Assembly: GCA_964390645.1 (NCBI GenBank)
Contig: CAYMLL010000099.1
Coordinates: 1 to 22,961, forward strand
Direction of reading: 5' to 3'
DNA length: 22,961 nucleotides
Source of the DNA: CAYMLL01 sp964390645
Lineage (GTDB): Bacteria > Planctomycetota > UBA8108
Positions within the stretch are counted from its first letter, which is position 1. Each line of letters begins with the position of its first letter. This document shows positions 1-7,628 of the stretch, piece by piece. The notes beneath the pieces were generated by a model that saw only the letters and a list, made by a program, of their open reading frames with translations, ran no database searches and had not been told where the DNA came from. The position numbers and the translations under genes were made by a program.

Positions 1-523
1 GAAGCGGGGGCGCGACGCTGACGTCAACGGTTCCGGCGTACTGATCGCCAGGGTTACCGGCGTCTAACGCACGTCGGAAACTCTTCTCACCGAACGACTC
101 CGGCGCCATCGAGAGGCCGAGTCTGCGCAGTGCCCGCAAATCGAGCCAGAGCCCGCGGCAGCCGCTGCAATGATAGAGCTCGTGTCGCTGTCTGCCACGG
201 CCGTAGAAGCGCGGCAGCAGATCGCCACGACAGGCCGGACAGCGGTACGCAGCGTACGCGTGGGGCACCCGGCCGACAAACGACGACGACTCGGTGCGCG
301 AACGGGACCCGAACACTTCGCCGGAGCCGCCCCGCAGCACATCCAGCTCGCCCTCGTCGAGAAAGACACCGTCACAGTCGAGGCAGACGTCAACCTCGAC
401 CCCGCCGAGGTCCCGAGGACGCAACGCATGCCCGTCGCGCGGACAGCGTCGTGAGCAGAGCGACTCAGCGCGAAGGAACTCACCGTCTCGGCGACGTTCG
501 CTGTCAGCTTCTCGGGAACGCAT
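1..523 (-). CDS. Double zinc-ribbon (zf-TFIIB-type) protein, 3' end missing
   Basis: This reading frame starts at ATG 523-521 and stays open to the left edge, so at least 174 residues are encoded and the C-terminus is absent. Two zinc-ribbon units are visible. The first has a Cys cluster at residues 23 and 27, then C47-x2-C50 followed by DGVFLDEGEL, the hallmark of zf-TFIIB ribbons (C-x2-C-x-G-[hydrophobic]-[WF]-L-D-x-G-E-L). The second has C95-x2-C98 and C119-x2-C122 followed by GLWLDLRAL. No signal peptide or membrane segment is seen. The start lies only 6 bp after the proA stop, so the two are probably co-transcribed. The family is widespread and functionally obscure; nucleic-acid or protein binding is a guess from the fold. 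Identification of the ribbons is firm, the role unknown. Confidence 0.8.
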   Translation of the reverse strand, partial: MRSREADSERRRDGEFLRAESLCSRRCPRDGHALRPRDLGGVEVDVCLDCDGVFLDEGELDVLRGGSGEVFGSRSRTESSSFVGRVPHAYAAYRCPACRGDLLPRFYGRGRQRHELYHCSGCRGLWLDLRALRRLGLSMAPESFGEKSFRRALDAGNPGDQYAGTVDVSVAPPL

Positions 524-529
524 CGTGGC

Positions 530-1876
530 TCAACGCCGCCCCTTGACGTCGATGGGGTCGTGGAGAAAAGGTCTCTTGCCGGGATCGTAGTCCGCAGCGA
601 CCTGTCCGCTGCCGAAAAGACGGTACTTGTAGATCACGAGTCCCTCGAGTCCGACCGGACCTCGCGCGTGCGTCTTGTTCGTCGAGATACCCACCTCCGC
701 GCCGAGCCCGTAGCGAAAGCCGTCGGCGAAGCGTGTCGAGGCGTTGTGATAGACGCCCGCCGAATCCACCCTCGCCATGAACCTCTCCGCGGCCGCGGCG
801 TCCTCGGTAACGATCGCATCGGTGTGATGCGAGCCATGTTCGTTGATGTGATCGACAGCCTCCTCGAGCGAGCCGACTGTCTTCACGGCGAGCGTATTGT
901 CGAGAAACTCGGTGTCCCAGTCGTCGCCTGCCGCCGGCTTCGCGCCGGGAAGAGAGCCCTGCGCCTCCGAATCGGCGCGCACCTCCACGCCAGCTCCGGT
1001 CAGCGCCCTGCCGCCCGCCGGCAGCAGATCCGCGAGGCGATCACGGTGAACCAGCAGGGTCTCGACCGCGTTACATGCGGCTGGGTAGTGAGTCTTCGAA
1101 TCCACGACTATCCTCTCGGCCTTCGCGATGTCGGCATCGCGGTCGAGATAAATCGTGCAGATGCCGTCGGCGTGTCCGAGCACCGGTATGCGTGTCGCCT
1201 CCTGAATCGACCGAACCAGCTCGTTCGAGCCGCGCGGGATGATCAGGTCGATCCAGCGATCGAGGTCGAGCATCTCGCGAACCTCCTCACGAGTCGAGAC
1301 CAGCTGCACCGCATCCACCGGAACACCGACGACCCCTCCGAGCGCTTCGCGAATCGTGTCGACGAGAATCGCGTTGGAGCGAGACGCCTCGCGACCACCC
1401 TTGAGGATCACCGCGTTCGACGACTTGAACGCGAGCGTCGCGATCTGCACAGCCGCCTCCGGTCGAGCTTCGAAGATCACGCCGATGACGCCGAGCGGAC
1501 AGCTGACGCGATAGAGCTCCAGCCCGTCGTCGAGCCGCGTCGCCAGGCCTACCTCGCCGACCGGATCCTCGAGCCTGGCGACGTCCTCGACACCGGCGAG
1601 CATGGCCGCGAACTTCTTGCCCCCGAGCTCGAGCCGGTTGAAGAGCGCCCTCGAGGTGCGGCCGGCCTCCACTTCCTTCTGCGAATCGTTCTTGTCCCGC
1701 AGGTTGGCTGCGAGGATCGCCTCCCGCCTCAGGTCGAGAACGTCACGCACCGCCAGGAGCGCGGCGTTCTTCGTCTCTGTGGACAGCGTGGCGAGTGTCA
1801 GGGCCGCGTCGCGTGCCCGGCGGGCAATCACCTCCACACCTGGCGCGTCGGAGGCCTTTCCGAGGTCGAGCGACAT
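530..1876 (-). CDS. proA: Glutamate-5-semialdehyde dehydrogenase (gamma-glutamyl phosphate reductase)
   Basis: The 448-residue product reduces gamma-glutamyl phosphate to glutamate-5-semialdehyde with NADPH, the second step of proline synthesis, in the cytoplasm. The ALDH-fold catalytic cysteine is C268 in HYPAACNAVE. The ProA family signature V-x5-A-V-x-H-I-x2-H-G-S-x-H-T-D-x-I is present at residues 334-355, and the C-terminal GISTNKTHARGPVGLEGL block at 396-413 is typical. Length is slightly above the usual ~415-420, mainly in the C-terminal tail after residue 420. The partner kinase ProB is not in the window. It is divergent from tpx across a 129-bp gap and followed 6 bp later by the zinc-ribbon gene. 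All signature residues are intact, so this should be a working enzyme. Confidence 0.97.
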   Translation of the reverse strand: MSLDLGKASDAPGVEVIARRARDAALTLATLSTETKNAALLAVRDVLDLRREAILAANLRDKNDSQKEVEAGRTSRALFNRLELGGKKFAAMLAGVEDVARLEDPVGEVGLATRLDDGLELYRVSCPLGVIGVIFEARPEAAVQIATLAFKSSNAVILKGGREASRSNAILVDTIREALGGVVGVPVDAVQLVSTREEVREMLDLDRWIDLIIPRGSNELVRSIQEATRIPVLGHADGICTIYLDRDADIAKAERIVVDSKTHYPAACNAVETLLVHRDRLADLLPAGGRALTGAGVEVRADSEAQGSLPGAKPAAGDDWDTEFLDNTLAVKTVGSLEEAVDHINEHGSHHTDAIVTEDAAAAERFMARVDSAGVYHNASTRFADGFRYGLGAEVGISTNKTHARGPVGLEGLVIYKYRLFGSGQVAADYDPGKRPFLHDPIDVKGRR

Positions 1877-1934
1877 CGTCGTCTCCCGGTCATTTCACGT
1901 CGTTCGAGGCCGTCCGAGACGGCGCGAAAGCCCA

Positions 1935-1963
1935 TTGTACTCGCAACCGACTGTCGTTAGTAT
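1935..1963 (+). promoter_or_regulatory. Sigma70-like promoter of tpx
   Basis: TTGTAC (1935-1940) and TAGTAT (1958-1963) are separated by exactly 17 bp in the proA/tpx divergent gap. This is 4 of 6 matches to the -35 consensus and 5 of 6 to the -10. A start near 1970 would give a leader of about 36 nt that includes the GAGGA ribosome-binding site of tpx. The region is noticeably more AT-rich than its surroundings. It is a prediction by eye; the proA promoter on the other strand was not identified. Confidence 0.6.
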
Positions 1964-2005
1964 GCCCCGACTTTCCCGTCCCTTACCCCACCGAGGAATC
2001 CTGTC

Positions 2006-2524
2006 ATGTCCACCGAGAGAACCGGCGTCATCACGTTCCAGGGCGGTGCCCTCACCTTGATCGGAGAGGAGCTGAAAGCTGGCGACAGCGCCCCCGACTT
2101 CAACCTAATCAACAGCAGCCTCGAACCCGTCAACCTCGCATCGTCGGCCGGCAAGGTACGGCTGATCTCCGTCGTGCCCTCGCTCGACACCGGGGTCTGC
2201 TCGGATCAGACGAAGCGGTTCGGCGAGGCCCTGAAGTCGTTTCCGGAGACCGTCCAGGTCTACACCGTCAGCCTGGACCTGCCCTTCGCGCAGACCCGCT
2301 GGTGTGGGGCCGAGGGTGTAGAGATCACGACCCTCTCCGACCATCGCGAGCGGTCCTTCGGGTCGAGCTACGGCGTCCTCATCAAGGAGCTCATGCTCCT
2401 GACTCGTGCCATCTTCGTCATCGACCGGACGGACAAAGTCGCCTACACCGAGGTCGTCAGCGAGGTCACCGATCACCCGGACTACGACGCCGCTATCAGC
2501 GCCGTCGCCGCCGCAGTCGGGTAG
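2006..2524 (+). CDS. tpx: Thiol peroxidase (atypical 2-Cys peroxiredoxin, Tpx)
   Basis: The 172-residue product reduces hydrogen peroxide and organic peroxides using thioredoxin, in the cytoplasm. The peroxidatic cysteine is C65 in PSLDTGVCSDQT and the resolving cysteine is C100 in FAQTRWCGAEG, the spacing expected for Tpx. Other family blocks are SLDLPFAQ, LSDHRERSFG and YGVLIKELMLLTRAIFVID. The length matches the usual ~165-170. The start is supported by GAGGA at 1993-1997, 8 nt before ATG. One oddity is DTGVC where most Tpx proteins have DTPVC. A good promoter lies just upstream, and the HAD gene begins 15 bp downstream, so the two probably share a transcript. Confidence 0.97.
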   Translation: MSTERTGVITFQGGALTLIGEELKAGDSAPDFNLINSSLEPVNLASSAGKVRLISVVPSLDTGVCSDQTKRFGEALKSFPETVQVYTVSLDLPFAQTRWCGAEGVEITTLSDHRERSFGSSYGVLIKELMLLTRAIFVIDRTDKVAYTEVVSEVTDHPDYDAAISAVAAAVG

Positions 2525-2539
2525 ATTCGAGGACCAGAC

Positions 2540-3367
2540 TTGCCATACCCGACGATCCCGGGCAGTGCCGTCGAGATCGCGAAGGAGCCCGTGCGCACGA
2601 GAATACGTCACGCGGTTTTCGATCTGGACGGCACGATCTCGCTGCTTCGAGACGGGTGGCAGGACCACATGGTCCCGCTGATGATCGAGACGCTCGAGAG
2701 CTGCCCGCGACACGAAAGCCGTCGGGAGCTCGAGGCGATCGTCATCGAGTTCGTCGACCGCCTCACCGGCAAGCAGACGATCTACCAGATGATTCGTCTC
2801 GCCGAGGAGGTCGAAAAGCGAGGCGGCAAATCGCTCGACCCGCTCGAGTACAAGGGCCTCTACAACGAGCGTCTGGTCGCCGGGGTCCGAGAGCGCATGA
2901 GCCGACTCGAAGACGGATCCATCGACCCCGACGAGCTGCGGGTCGCCGGCTCGAAGGACTTCCTCGAGGAGCTCCATCGCCGCGGTGTGCGCTGCTACCT
3001 CGCCAGCGGTACCGACGAGGAGTACGTGAAGAAGGATGCCGAGCTCCTGGGCATCGAGCATCTCCTCGAAGGCGGCATCTTCGGCGCGCTGCCGAACTAT
3101 CGGGACTTCTCCAAGGCGAAGGTCATCCGACGTATCCTCTCCGACTTCGACCTCCGAGGCCCCGAGCTCCTCGTCGTCGGAGATGGCTACGTCGAGATCG
3201 AGAACGCCTCCGAGGTCAACGCCACCGCCTTTGGCGTCCACTCTCTCGAGAACAACCGCTTCCACATGAACGCGGACAAGCGACAACGCCTGCTGAAGGC
3301 CGGATCACACTTCCTCGCCGAGGACCTCACCGAGGGGCGAGCCGTGCTCGACTATCTCGAGCCCTGA
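2540..3367 (+). CDS. HAD-superfamily hydrolase (probable phosphatase)
   Basis: A 275-residue HAD phosphatase. Motif I is VFDLDGT with nucleophile D28 and acid D30. A mostly helical C1-type cap of roughly 100 residues follows. Motif II is CYLASGT, motif III Lys is probably in KAKVIRRIL, and motif IV is VVGDGYVEIENA with acidic Mg ligands. The substrate cannot be read from sequence; a sugar phosphate or phosphoglycolate-like compound is plausible. Two starts are possible: TTG 2540 with GAGGA 6 nt upstream, or GTG 2591 with AAGGAG only 3 nt upstream. The later start still keeps motif I, about 10 residues from the N-terminus. I list the longer form because its spacing is better. It follows tpx by 15 bp. 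Confidence 0.85.
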   Translation: MPYPTIPGSAVEIAKEPVRTRIRHAVFDLDGTISLLRDGWQDHMVPLMIETLESCPRHESRRELEAIVIEFVDRLTGKQTIYQMIRLAEEVEKRGGKSLDPLEYKGLYNERLVAGVRERMSRLEDGSIDPDELRVAGSKDFLEELHRRGVRCYLASGTDEEYVKKDAELLGIEHLLEGGIFGALPNYRDFSKAKVIRRILSDFDLRGPELLVVGDGYVEIENASEVNATAFGVHSLENNRFHMNADKRQRLLKAGSHFLAEDLTEGRAVLDYLEP

Positions 3368-3787
3368 GCCCGCGATGATCCACGATGCGGCGGCTGCGGG
3401 CCGCGATCCGCCTTGCCGTGCACGGCGCTGTAACGACCGCGCGACACTCGCGGAAAGCGGCAACCTCGAGGTCTTCGACGTCACCAGCAGGGCGGAGTAA
3501 GCGGCTCCGACTCCGTCCATTTCCTCGACCACCTCCTTCCGTCGGGGTTGCCGACGAAGCGCAGCACGCGCCGCTCGCACCGGCCGCGCGTGTCGAGGCT
3601 GTGTGTATACCGGAGCGTAACGGCGCCCGAAAAAACGCGCGGGGCCGGATTTCCGGCAACGGCCCGGTGCCTTATCGACCTTGCCAGCCTCCCGGGCAAG
3701 CAGATTCAACAACACCGAGGTCGTTCGTCGATAAGGTGGAGTCGGGCTCCATCGACTCGCTCGTCCTGTACCGGAATAAACGTCGCC
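3368..3787. other. 420-bp gap with no convincing gene
   Basis: The gap lies between the HAD gene and the first glycosyltransferase. Open frames on both strands here encode low-complexity Arg/Ala/Ser/Pro-rich products with no recognisable motif and look like high-GC artefacts. Structures seen are a GCGGC/GCCGC hairpin at 3387-3404 soon after the HAD stop (no T-run), a perfect 12-bp palindrome GCCGTGCACGGC at 3415-3426, and a GGGCCG/CGGCCC hairpin at 3642-3665. The glycan-cluster promoter should lie here, but no clear -35/-10 pair was found; TTCAAC (about 3706) and a GATAAG near 3732 is a weak possibility. Confidence 0.5.
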
Positions 3788-4726
3788 GTGATCGATCTCT
3801 CGATAGTCGTACCGGTCTACAACGAGGAAGACAACGTCGACGACCTCTGCCGGCGCGTCGACGACGCTCTGGGCGGGCTCAGCCTCAGTCACGAGCTGAT
3901 CATCGTCGACGATGGCAGCTCCGACGGCACTTTCGACCGTCTCCGTGATCTCGGAAATCGCCACTCGAGCCTCTGCGTCATCAAGCTGCGGTCAAACTGT
4001 GGCCAGACACCTGCCATGCGGGCCGGTATCGACCACGCAAGAGGCTCGGTAATCGTCACGATGGACGGCGACCTCCAGAACGACCCGAGCGACATCCCGA
4101 AGCTGCTCGACAAGCTCGGCGAGGGGTACGAGCTCGTCGCCGGGTGGAGAAAGAACCGTCAGGACCATGCAGTCCGGCGCAACTTCCCCTCTCGGGTGGC
4201 AAACTGGATCATCCGCAAGGTCACGGGTATACCGATCCACGACAACGGGTGCTCGCTCAAGGCATACCGGGCGGAGGTCATCAAGAAGACGCCTCTCTAT
4301 TCGGAGATGCACCGATTTATCCCCGCGATGATCACCGTCTCGGGCGGACGGATCGCGGAGATCGTGGTGCAGCACCACTCGCGTGTACACGGCGCTTCGA
4401 AGTACGGTCTGTCGCGAATCTGGCGCGTGATGCTCGATATCCTGACCGTCAAGATGGTCACCACGTTCGCCGACCGACCCTTTCACTGGTTCGGCCTGCT
4501 GTCGATCGTACCCGCATTTCTCAGCGCCGGTTTCCTGGCACTGTACCTCGGCAACATCCTCACTCCGACGACCGAGAGCTACGGGCCGATGGGTGGAACG
4601 GTCGCGCTGCTGTTCTTCTTCCTCGCCACCAACGGAATCCTTCTCGGACTGTTCGCAGAGCTGGTGAGCAATACCGGAAAGAGACTGGAGTACCGTGCAC
4701 AGTCGCGCATCCTCATCCATGACTGA
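3788..4726 (+). CDS. DPM1-like GT2 glycosyltransferase with two C-terminal membrane segments
   Basis: The 312-residue product belongs to the dolichol/polyprenyl-phosphate sugar synthase type of GT2. It would move a hexose from a nucleotide sugar to a polyprenyl phosphate at the inner face of the membrane. Seen are SIVVPVYNEEDNV at the N-terminus, VDDGSSDGT (40-48), the metal-binding D93-G-D95 in TMDGDLQNDPSDIPKLL, the acceptor-side HDNGCSLKAYR (151-161), GASKYG (202-207), and two hydrophobic segments near 235-255 and 269-291. GTG 3788 was chosen because the family core starts right there; an open frame back to 3548 adds only Arg/Ser-rich non-family residues. No strong Shine-Dalgarno was seen. 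The C-terminus overlaps the next, paralogous gene by 32 bp (or 8 bp if that gene starts at ATG 4719). Confidence 0.9.
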   Translation: MIDLSIVVPVYNEEDNVDDLCRRVDDALGGLSLSHELIIVDDGSSDGTFDRLRDLGNRHSSLCVIKLRSNCGQTPAMRAGIDHARGSVIVTMDGDLQNDPSDIPKLLDKLGEGYELVAGWRKNRQDHAVRRNFPSRVANWIIRKVTGIPIHDNGCSLKAYRAEVIKKTPLYSEMHRFIPAMITVSGGRIAEIVVQHHSRVHGASKYGLSRIWRVMLDILTVKMVTTFADRPFHWFGLLSIVPAFLSAGFLALYLGNILTPTTESYGPMGGTVALLFFFLATNGILLGLFAELVSNTGKRLEYRAQSRILIHD

Positions 4727-5792
4727 ATCGGGCAACGCCACCGACAACAGGGACCCAGAACCCTCTTCGGTGTCGTTCGTGCTCGTCTTCTCGGAATACG
4801 ACCAGGACGCGCCCGAGATCATCTCGACCTACAGCGACGAGATCCTCGGCGGCCCTCACGAATTCGAGCTGATCGTGGTCAACAACGGGCTGGGCGCCGG
4901 ATTCAACGAGCTCGTCAAGCCCGTCGTCCGTACAAAGGTGCCCCACGGGCAGATCATCCACTTGCACGAAGCGGCCGACGAGTCCACCGCACTGACGCAA
5001 GGCCTGCGCGCATGCTCTCGCGACATCGTCGTCGTGCTTCCGTCGTACATCCAGATCGACCCCACCGCCATCCGGCCGATGATCCAACAGGTCGAGAGCG
5101 GTGAGCTCGACTGCGTCGCGTCGTGGAGAGACCCGAGATGCGATCGCCGGGCCGCTGCGACGACATCTCGCGTGTTCAACAGCCTGGCGCGAAAGATCAC
5201 GGGGTGCGACCTCCACGACGTCAGCACGACACTCCGTGTGATGCGTCGCCGGATCGTCGAGGATGTCCCGGTCTACGGGGACCTCTACCGCTTCTTGCCG
5301 GCGCTGGTGGCAAAACGAGGCTATCGAGTCGGCGAGATGAAGGTGCGGCACGTCTCGGAGCGAGTCCGAAAGGGCGACTACCGCATGGGCGTTTTCGTAC
5401 GTCGCCTGCTGGATCTGCTCTCGCTGTTCTTCATCACGAAGTTCACGAACAAGCCACTGCGCCTCTTCGGCCTCGTCGGAGGCGCAGTGCTGATCGCAGG
5501 ACTCCTGATCACGGCGACGACGACGATCCAGTGGTTTCTCGGACAGCCGCTCAGCGACCGACCGATGCTCGTCTTCGGCGTCGTCCTGATCGTGCTCGGG
5601 GCGCAGCTGTTCTCGATCGGCCTGATCGGAGAGCTGATCATCTTCACGCATTCCAGAGAGATGAAGGAATACCACGTCGACCAGGTGTACGAATCCCGGA
5701 CCTGTGAGACGTCCGAAGCGATCGACGTCCACGATCTGGACGATATCCACCTCCATGTCCAGACAGAGATGACCGAGCTCATCGATCCGTGA
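4695..5792 (+). CDS. GT2-fold paralogue with catalytic motifs replaced (probable pseudo-glycosyltransferase)
   Basis: The 365-residue product aligns along its whole length with the preceding GT2 protein, including the RFxPA block, ITKFTNKPLRLFGL (matching VTTFADRPFHWFGL) and two C-terminal membrane segments near 256-278 and 291-315. The nucleotide-sugar and metal sites are altered. VDDGSSDGT becomes VNNGLGAGF (62-70), the DGD at the metal site becomes P116-S117-Y118, and GASKYG becomes KGDYRMG. The frame is intact with no stop or frameshift, so the protein is probably selected for but not a standard transferase. A subunit or regulator of its active neighbour is my inference. GTG 4695 has GGAG 4 nt upstream; ATG 4719, which overlaps the previous stop, is an alternative start. 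Confidence 0.8.
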   Translation: MHSRASSSMTESGNATDNRDPEPSSVSFVLVFSEYDQDAPEIISTYSDEILGGPHEFELIVVNNGLGAGFNELVKPVVRTKVPHGQIIHLHEAADESTALTQGLRACSRDIVVVLPSYIQIDPTAIRPMIQQVESGELDCVASWRDPRCDRRAAATTSRVFNSLARKITGCDLHDVSTTLRVMRRRIVEDVPVYGDLYRFLPALVAKRGYRVGEMKVRHVSERVRKGDYRMGVFVRRLLDLLSLFFITKFTNKPLRLFGLVGGAVLIAGLLITATTTIQWFLGQPLSDRPMLVFGVVLIVLGAQLFSIGLIGELIIFTHSREMKEYHVDQVYESRTCETSEAIDVHDLDDIHLHVQTEMTELIDP

Positions 5793-7525
5793 CCGACGCT
5801 GCCCGCACCGGGATCAGGCTCCTTCTCGCGTTGACGCTCATCACCGCGGCGGCGGTGAGATTCTGGGGGATCTCGAGCGGCGTCGACGCGAATCTCTACG
5901 TTAACGATGAGATCTTCGAGGTACACCGCGCGCTAGGTCTTCTGCGTGGGGATCCCGAGTCAATCCCCGGAGCAAAGGGCTTCTACTTCCTGATCCTCGC
6001 CGTCGAGTACGCGGTCTGGGGAGCCGTGAGCGTGCTGCTCGGCTGGTCGGAGTCCTTCGCCGGGTTCATCTCGCACACGCTCGCATTTCCGGGCCTGGCG
6101 GTTCTTCTGGGGCGCATCACGTCGGCGGTGCTCGGAACCGTGTCCGTGCTGTTTCTCTATCTCGCGGGCCGACGTGCGTTCGAGGGGCGCGGCCCCGCGC
6201 TCGCCCTCGCCGTCGCGTGGGCCCTCTCCCCGCTCTCGGCCTGGATCTCGCACTGGGCGTTCATCGAGACCACGCTCGCCACGGCAGGAATCCTCGCGCT
6301 GTGGTCGTGCCTGGGAGTTCTGAAGACCCGCCGACGTCGCGACTACGTACTCTCGGCCGTGTTCATCGCCGTCGCGGCGGCGTGCAAGACCTACGGCATC
6401 TCCCTGCTTCTCGTCCTCTGGACGGCTCACTTCCTGTCGACGGAAGAGACGGTGACCGCTCGTGTGCTCCTGCGGCGCGCCCGCGACGCAAGGATCTGGA
6501 CCCACACGGCCGCGGCGCTGACGCTCTGGATCATGCTCGCGCCCCGCATGGCCATCCACGGATTGAGCGCCTTGGGACTCCTCGAGTCGTCGGTCTCGTT
6601 CTTGCCACCGTCGGACCTGCCCCCGAATCAAGGGCTCGACCTGTATCTACGCTATCAGCGCTGGAATCTCGGCAACATCACGCTTCTCTTCTTCGCCGCC
6701 GGAGTGATCGCGACACTGCGAGACCGGCACCGTCCAACGCTAATCTGTATCGTCTTCGCCACGGTGTTCACGCTGACCATCGGGCTGATCCGGACCCCTA
6801 CCCTGATCTACCCTCGCTACATCCTCGTGACGCTTCCTTTCCTGTTTTGCGTCAGCGTCCACGGCGCGCTCGCACTCGCGCGTCTGGCGCCTCCCATCCG
6901 TCGGATTCCTCCTGCGCGCTGGCGAGCGCTGGCGCTCTCGACTCTCATCATGCTCGGTGCGTGGAACGGCATCGAATCCATGCAGCAGCGGAAGCTGTAC
7001 ACGACCCGTTTTCGGCCCGTCGAGGCGGTCGCCATGAGCTGGATCGAGGAGAACATACCTGCCGGCAGCACGATCCTCCTCAAGTCCAAGGTGGTCTGGC
7101 CGGGGCACCAGACGCTTCCGCTGCGGGACCTCGCGGAGAACTACAGGCTCCGTTATCGGCAGAGTGCGGACGCGCAGCCCGCACTGCGATTCCGGCCCGT
7201 TCTCCTCGACCTCGCAGAACAGCCGGCCGCCCCTCGATACGATCTCCGGACCGTCTCGACAAGGAGCCGCTGGCGAACTGTCGCCGAATACCAGGCTCTC
7301 GGTGTGCGCTACGTGATCGCCGACAGCTCCGGTTACGAGAGCAACTTCGTCTCCGGAGCCGCGTCCGGCCGCGCCTTTCGCTCCGAGCTCGACTCCTCCG
7401 ACGCCGTCAGGCTTATCCGGTCATTCGAGGGGGGATTCACCCTACAAGGGAACCCACGCGAGATTTTCGTCTACGAGATTCTCGACCCCCCATCAAAGTC
7501 CGCGGTGTCGAGCGCCCGGCACTGA
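5789..7525 (+). CDS. GT-C membrane glycosyltransferase (PMT/ArnT-like)
   Basis: The 578-residue polytopic membrane protein has about ten hydrophobic segments up to residue ~400, then a soluble, presumably periplasmic, C-terminal domain. The first loop carries D40-E41 in NLYVNDEIFEV, the acidic catalytic position of the GT-C fold (GT39/GT83 families). These enzymes use polyprenyl-phosphate sugars as donors outside the cytoplasm. The gene overlaps the preceding one by 4 bp (GTGA), so the three genes 3788-7525 are translationally coupled. The logical reading is that the GT2 makes a polyprenyl-phosphate sugar and this protein uses it on a glycan, lipid or protein. The acceptor is unknown. The exact GT family was not resolved. 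Confidence 0.8.
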   Translation: MTDAARTGIRLLLALTLITAAAVRFWGISSGVDANLYVNDEIFEVHRALGLLRGDPESIPGAKGFYFLILAVEYAVWGAVSVLLGWSESFAGFISHTLAFPGLAVLLGRITSAVLGTVSVLFLYLAGRRAFEGRGPALALAVAWALSPLSAWISHWAFIETTLATAGILALWSCLGVLKTRRRRDYVLSAVFIAVAAACKTYGISLLLVLWTAHFLSTEETVTARVLLRRARDARIWTHTAAALTLWIMLAPRMAIHGLSALGLLESSVSFLPPSDLPPNQGLDLYLRYQRWNLGNITLLFFAAGVIATLRDRHRPTLICIVFATVFTLTIGLIRTPTLIYPRYILVTLPFLFCVSVHGALALARLAPPIRRIPPARWRALALSTLIMLGAWNGIESMQQRKLYTTRFRPVEAVAMSWIEENIPAGSTILLKSKVVWPGHQTLPLRDLAENYRLRYRQSADAQPALRFRPVLLDLAEQPAAPRYDLRTVSTRSRWRTVAEYQALGVRYVIADSSGYESNFVSGAASGRAFRSELDSSDAVRLIRSFEGGFTLQGNPREIFVYEILDPPSKSAVSSARH

Positions 7526-7541
7526 CCCGACATTGGGCAAA

Positions 7542-7607
7542 GTCCGATCTCGGTTCACGCCGATTCGTAGATATGGATACGTGCTCCATCGAAGAGTGAG
7601 ATCGGAC
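7542..7607 (+). promoter_or_regulatory. Structured inverted-repeat element ahead of the amidotransferase gene
   Basis: GTCCGATCTC (7542-7551) and GAGATCGGAC (7598-7607) form a perfect 10-bp inverted repeat around a 46-nt interior. Inside it, TTCG (7564-7567) can pair with CGAA (7590-7593), and ATGGA (7573-7577) with TCCAT (7585-7589), with a 5-nt bulge and a 7-nt loop. The element ends 21 nt before the start codon, and a tandem CTGAGTT repeat (7613-7619, 7621-7627) fills most of the remainder. There is no T-run, so it is not a simple terminator. It could be a structured leader RNA, an mRNA processing site or a protein-binding site. No known riboswitch consensus was recognised. Confidence 0.35.
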
Positions 7608-7628
7608 AACAGCTGAGTTTCTGAGTTC

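Noticed and set aside
64..483. 139-codon minus-strand open frame at the left edge
   Set aside because: It is in a different frame from the zinc-ribbon gene, which has paired Cys motifs and continues to the edge.
560..1960. 466-codon plus-strand open frame opposite proA
   Set aside because: Arg/Asp/Glu-rich with no motif; it is the antisense of a clearly real proA in high-GC DNA.
2105..3286. 393-codon minus-strand open frame
   Set aside because: Antisense to tpx and the HAD gene; acidic low-complexity product without motifs.
1795..3378. 527-codon plus-strand open frame across tpx and the HAD gene
   Set aside because: Arg/Pro-rich out-of-frame shadow covering two recognised genes; no domain visible.
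3415..3426. Perfect 12-bp palindrome GCCGTGCACGGC as an operator
   Set aside because: A 12-bp palindrome is expected by chance several times in a GC-rich window this long, and no second copy or adjacent promoter was seen.
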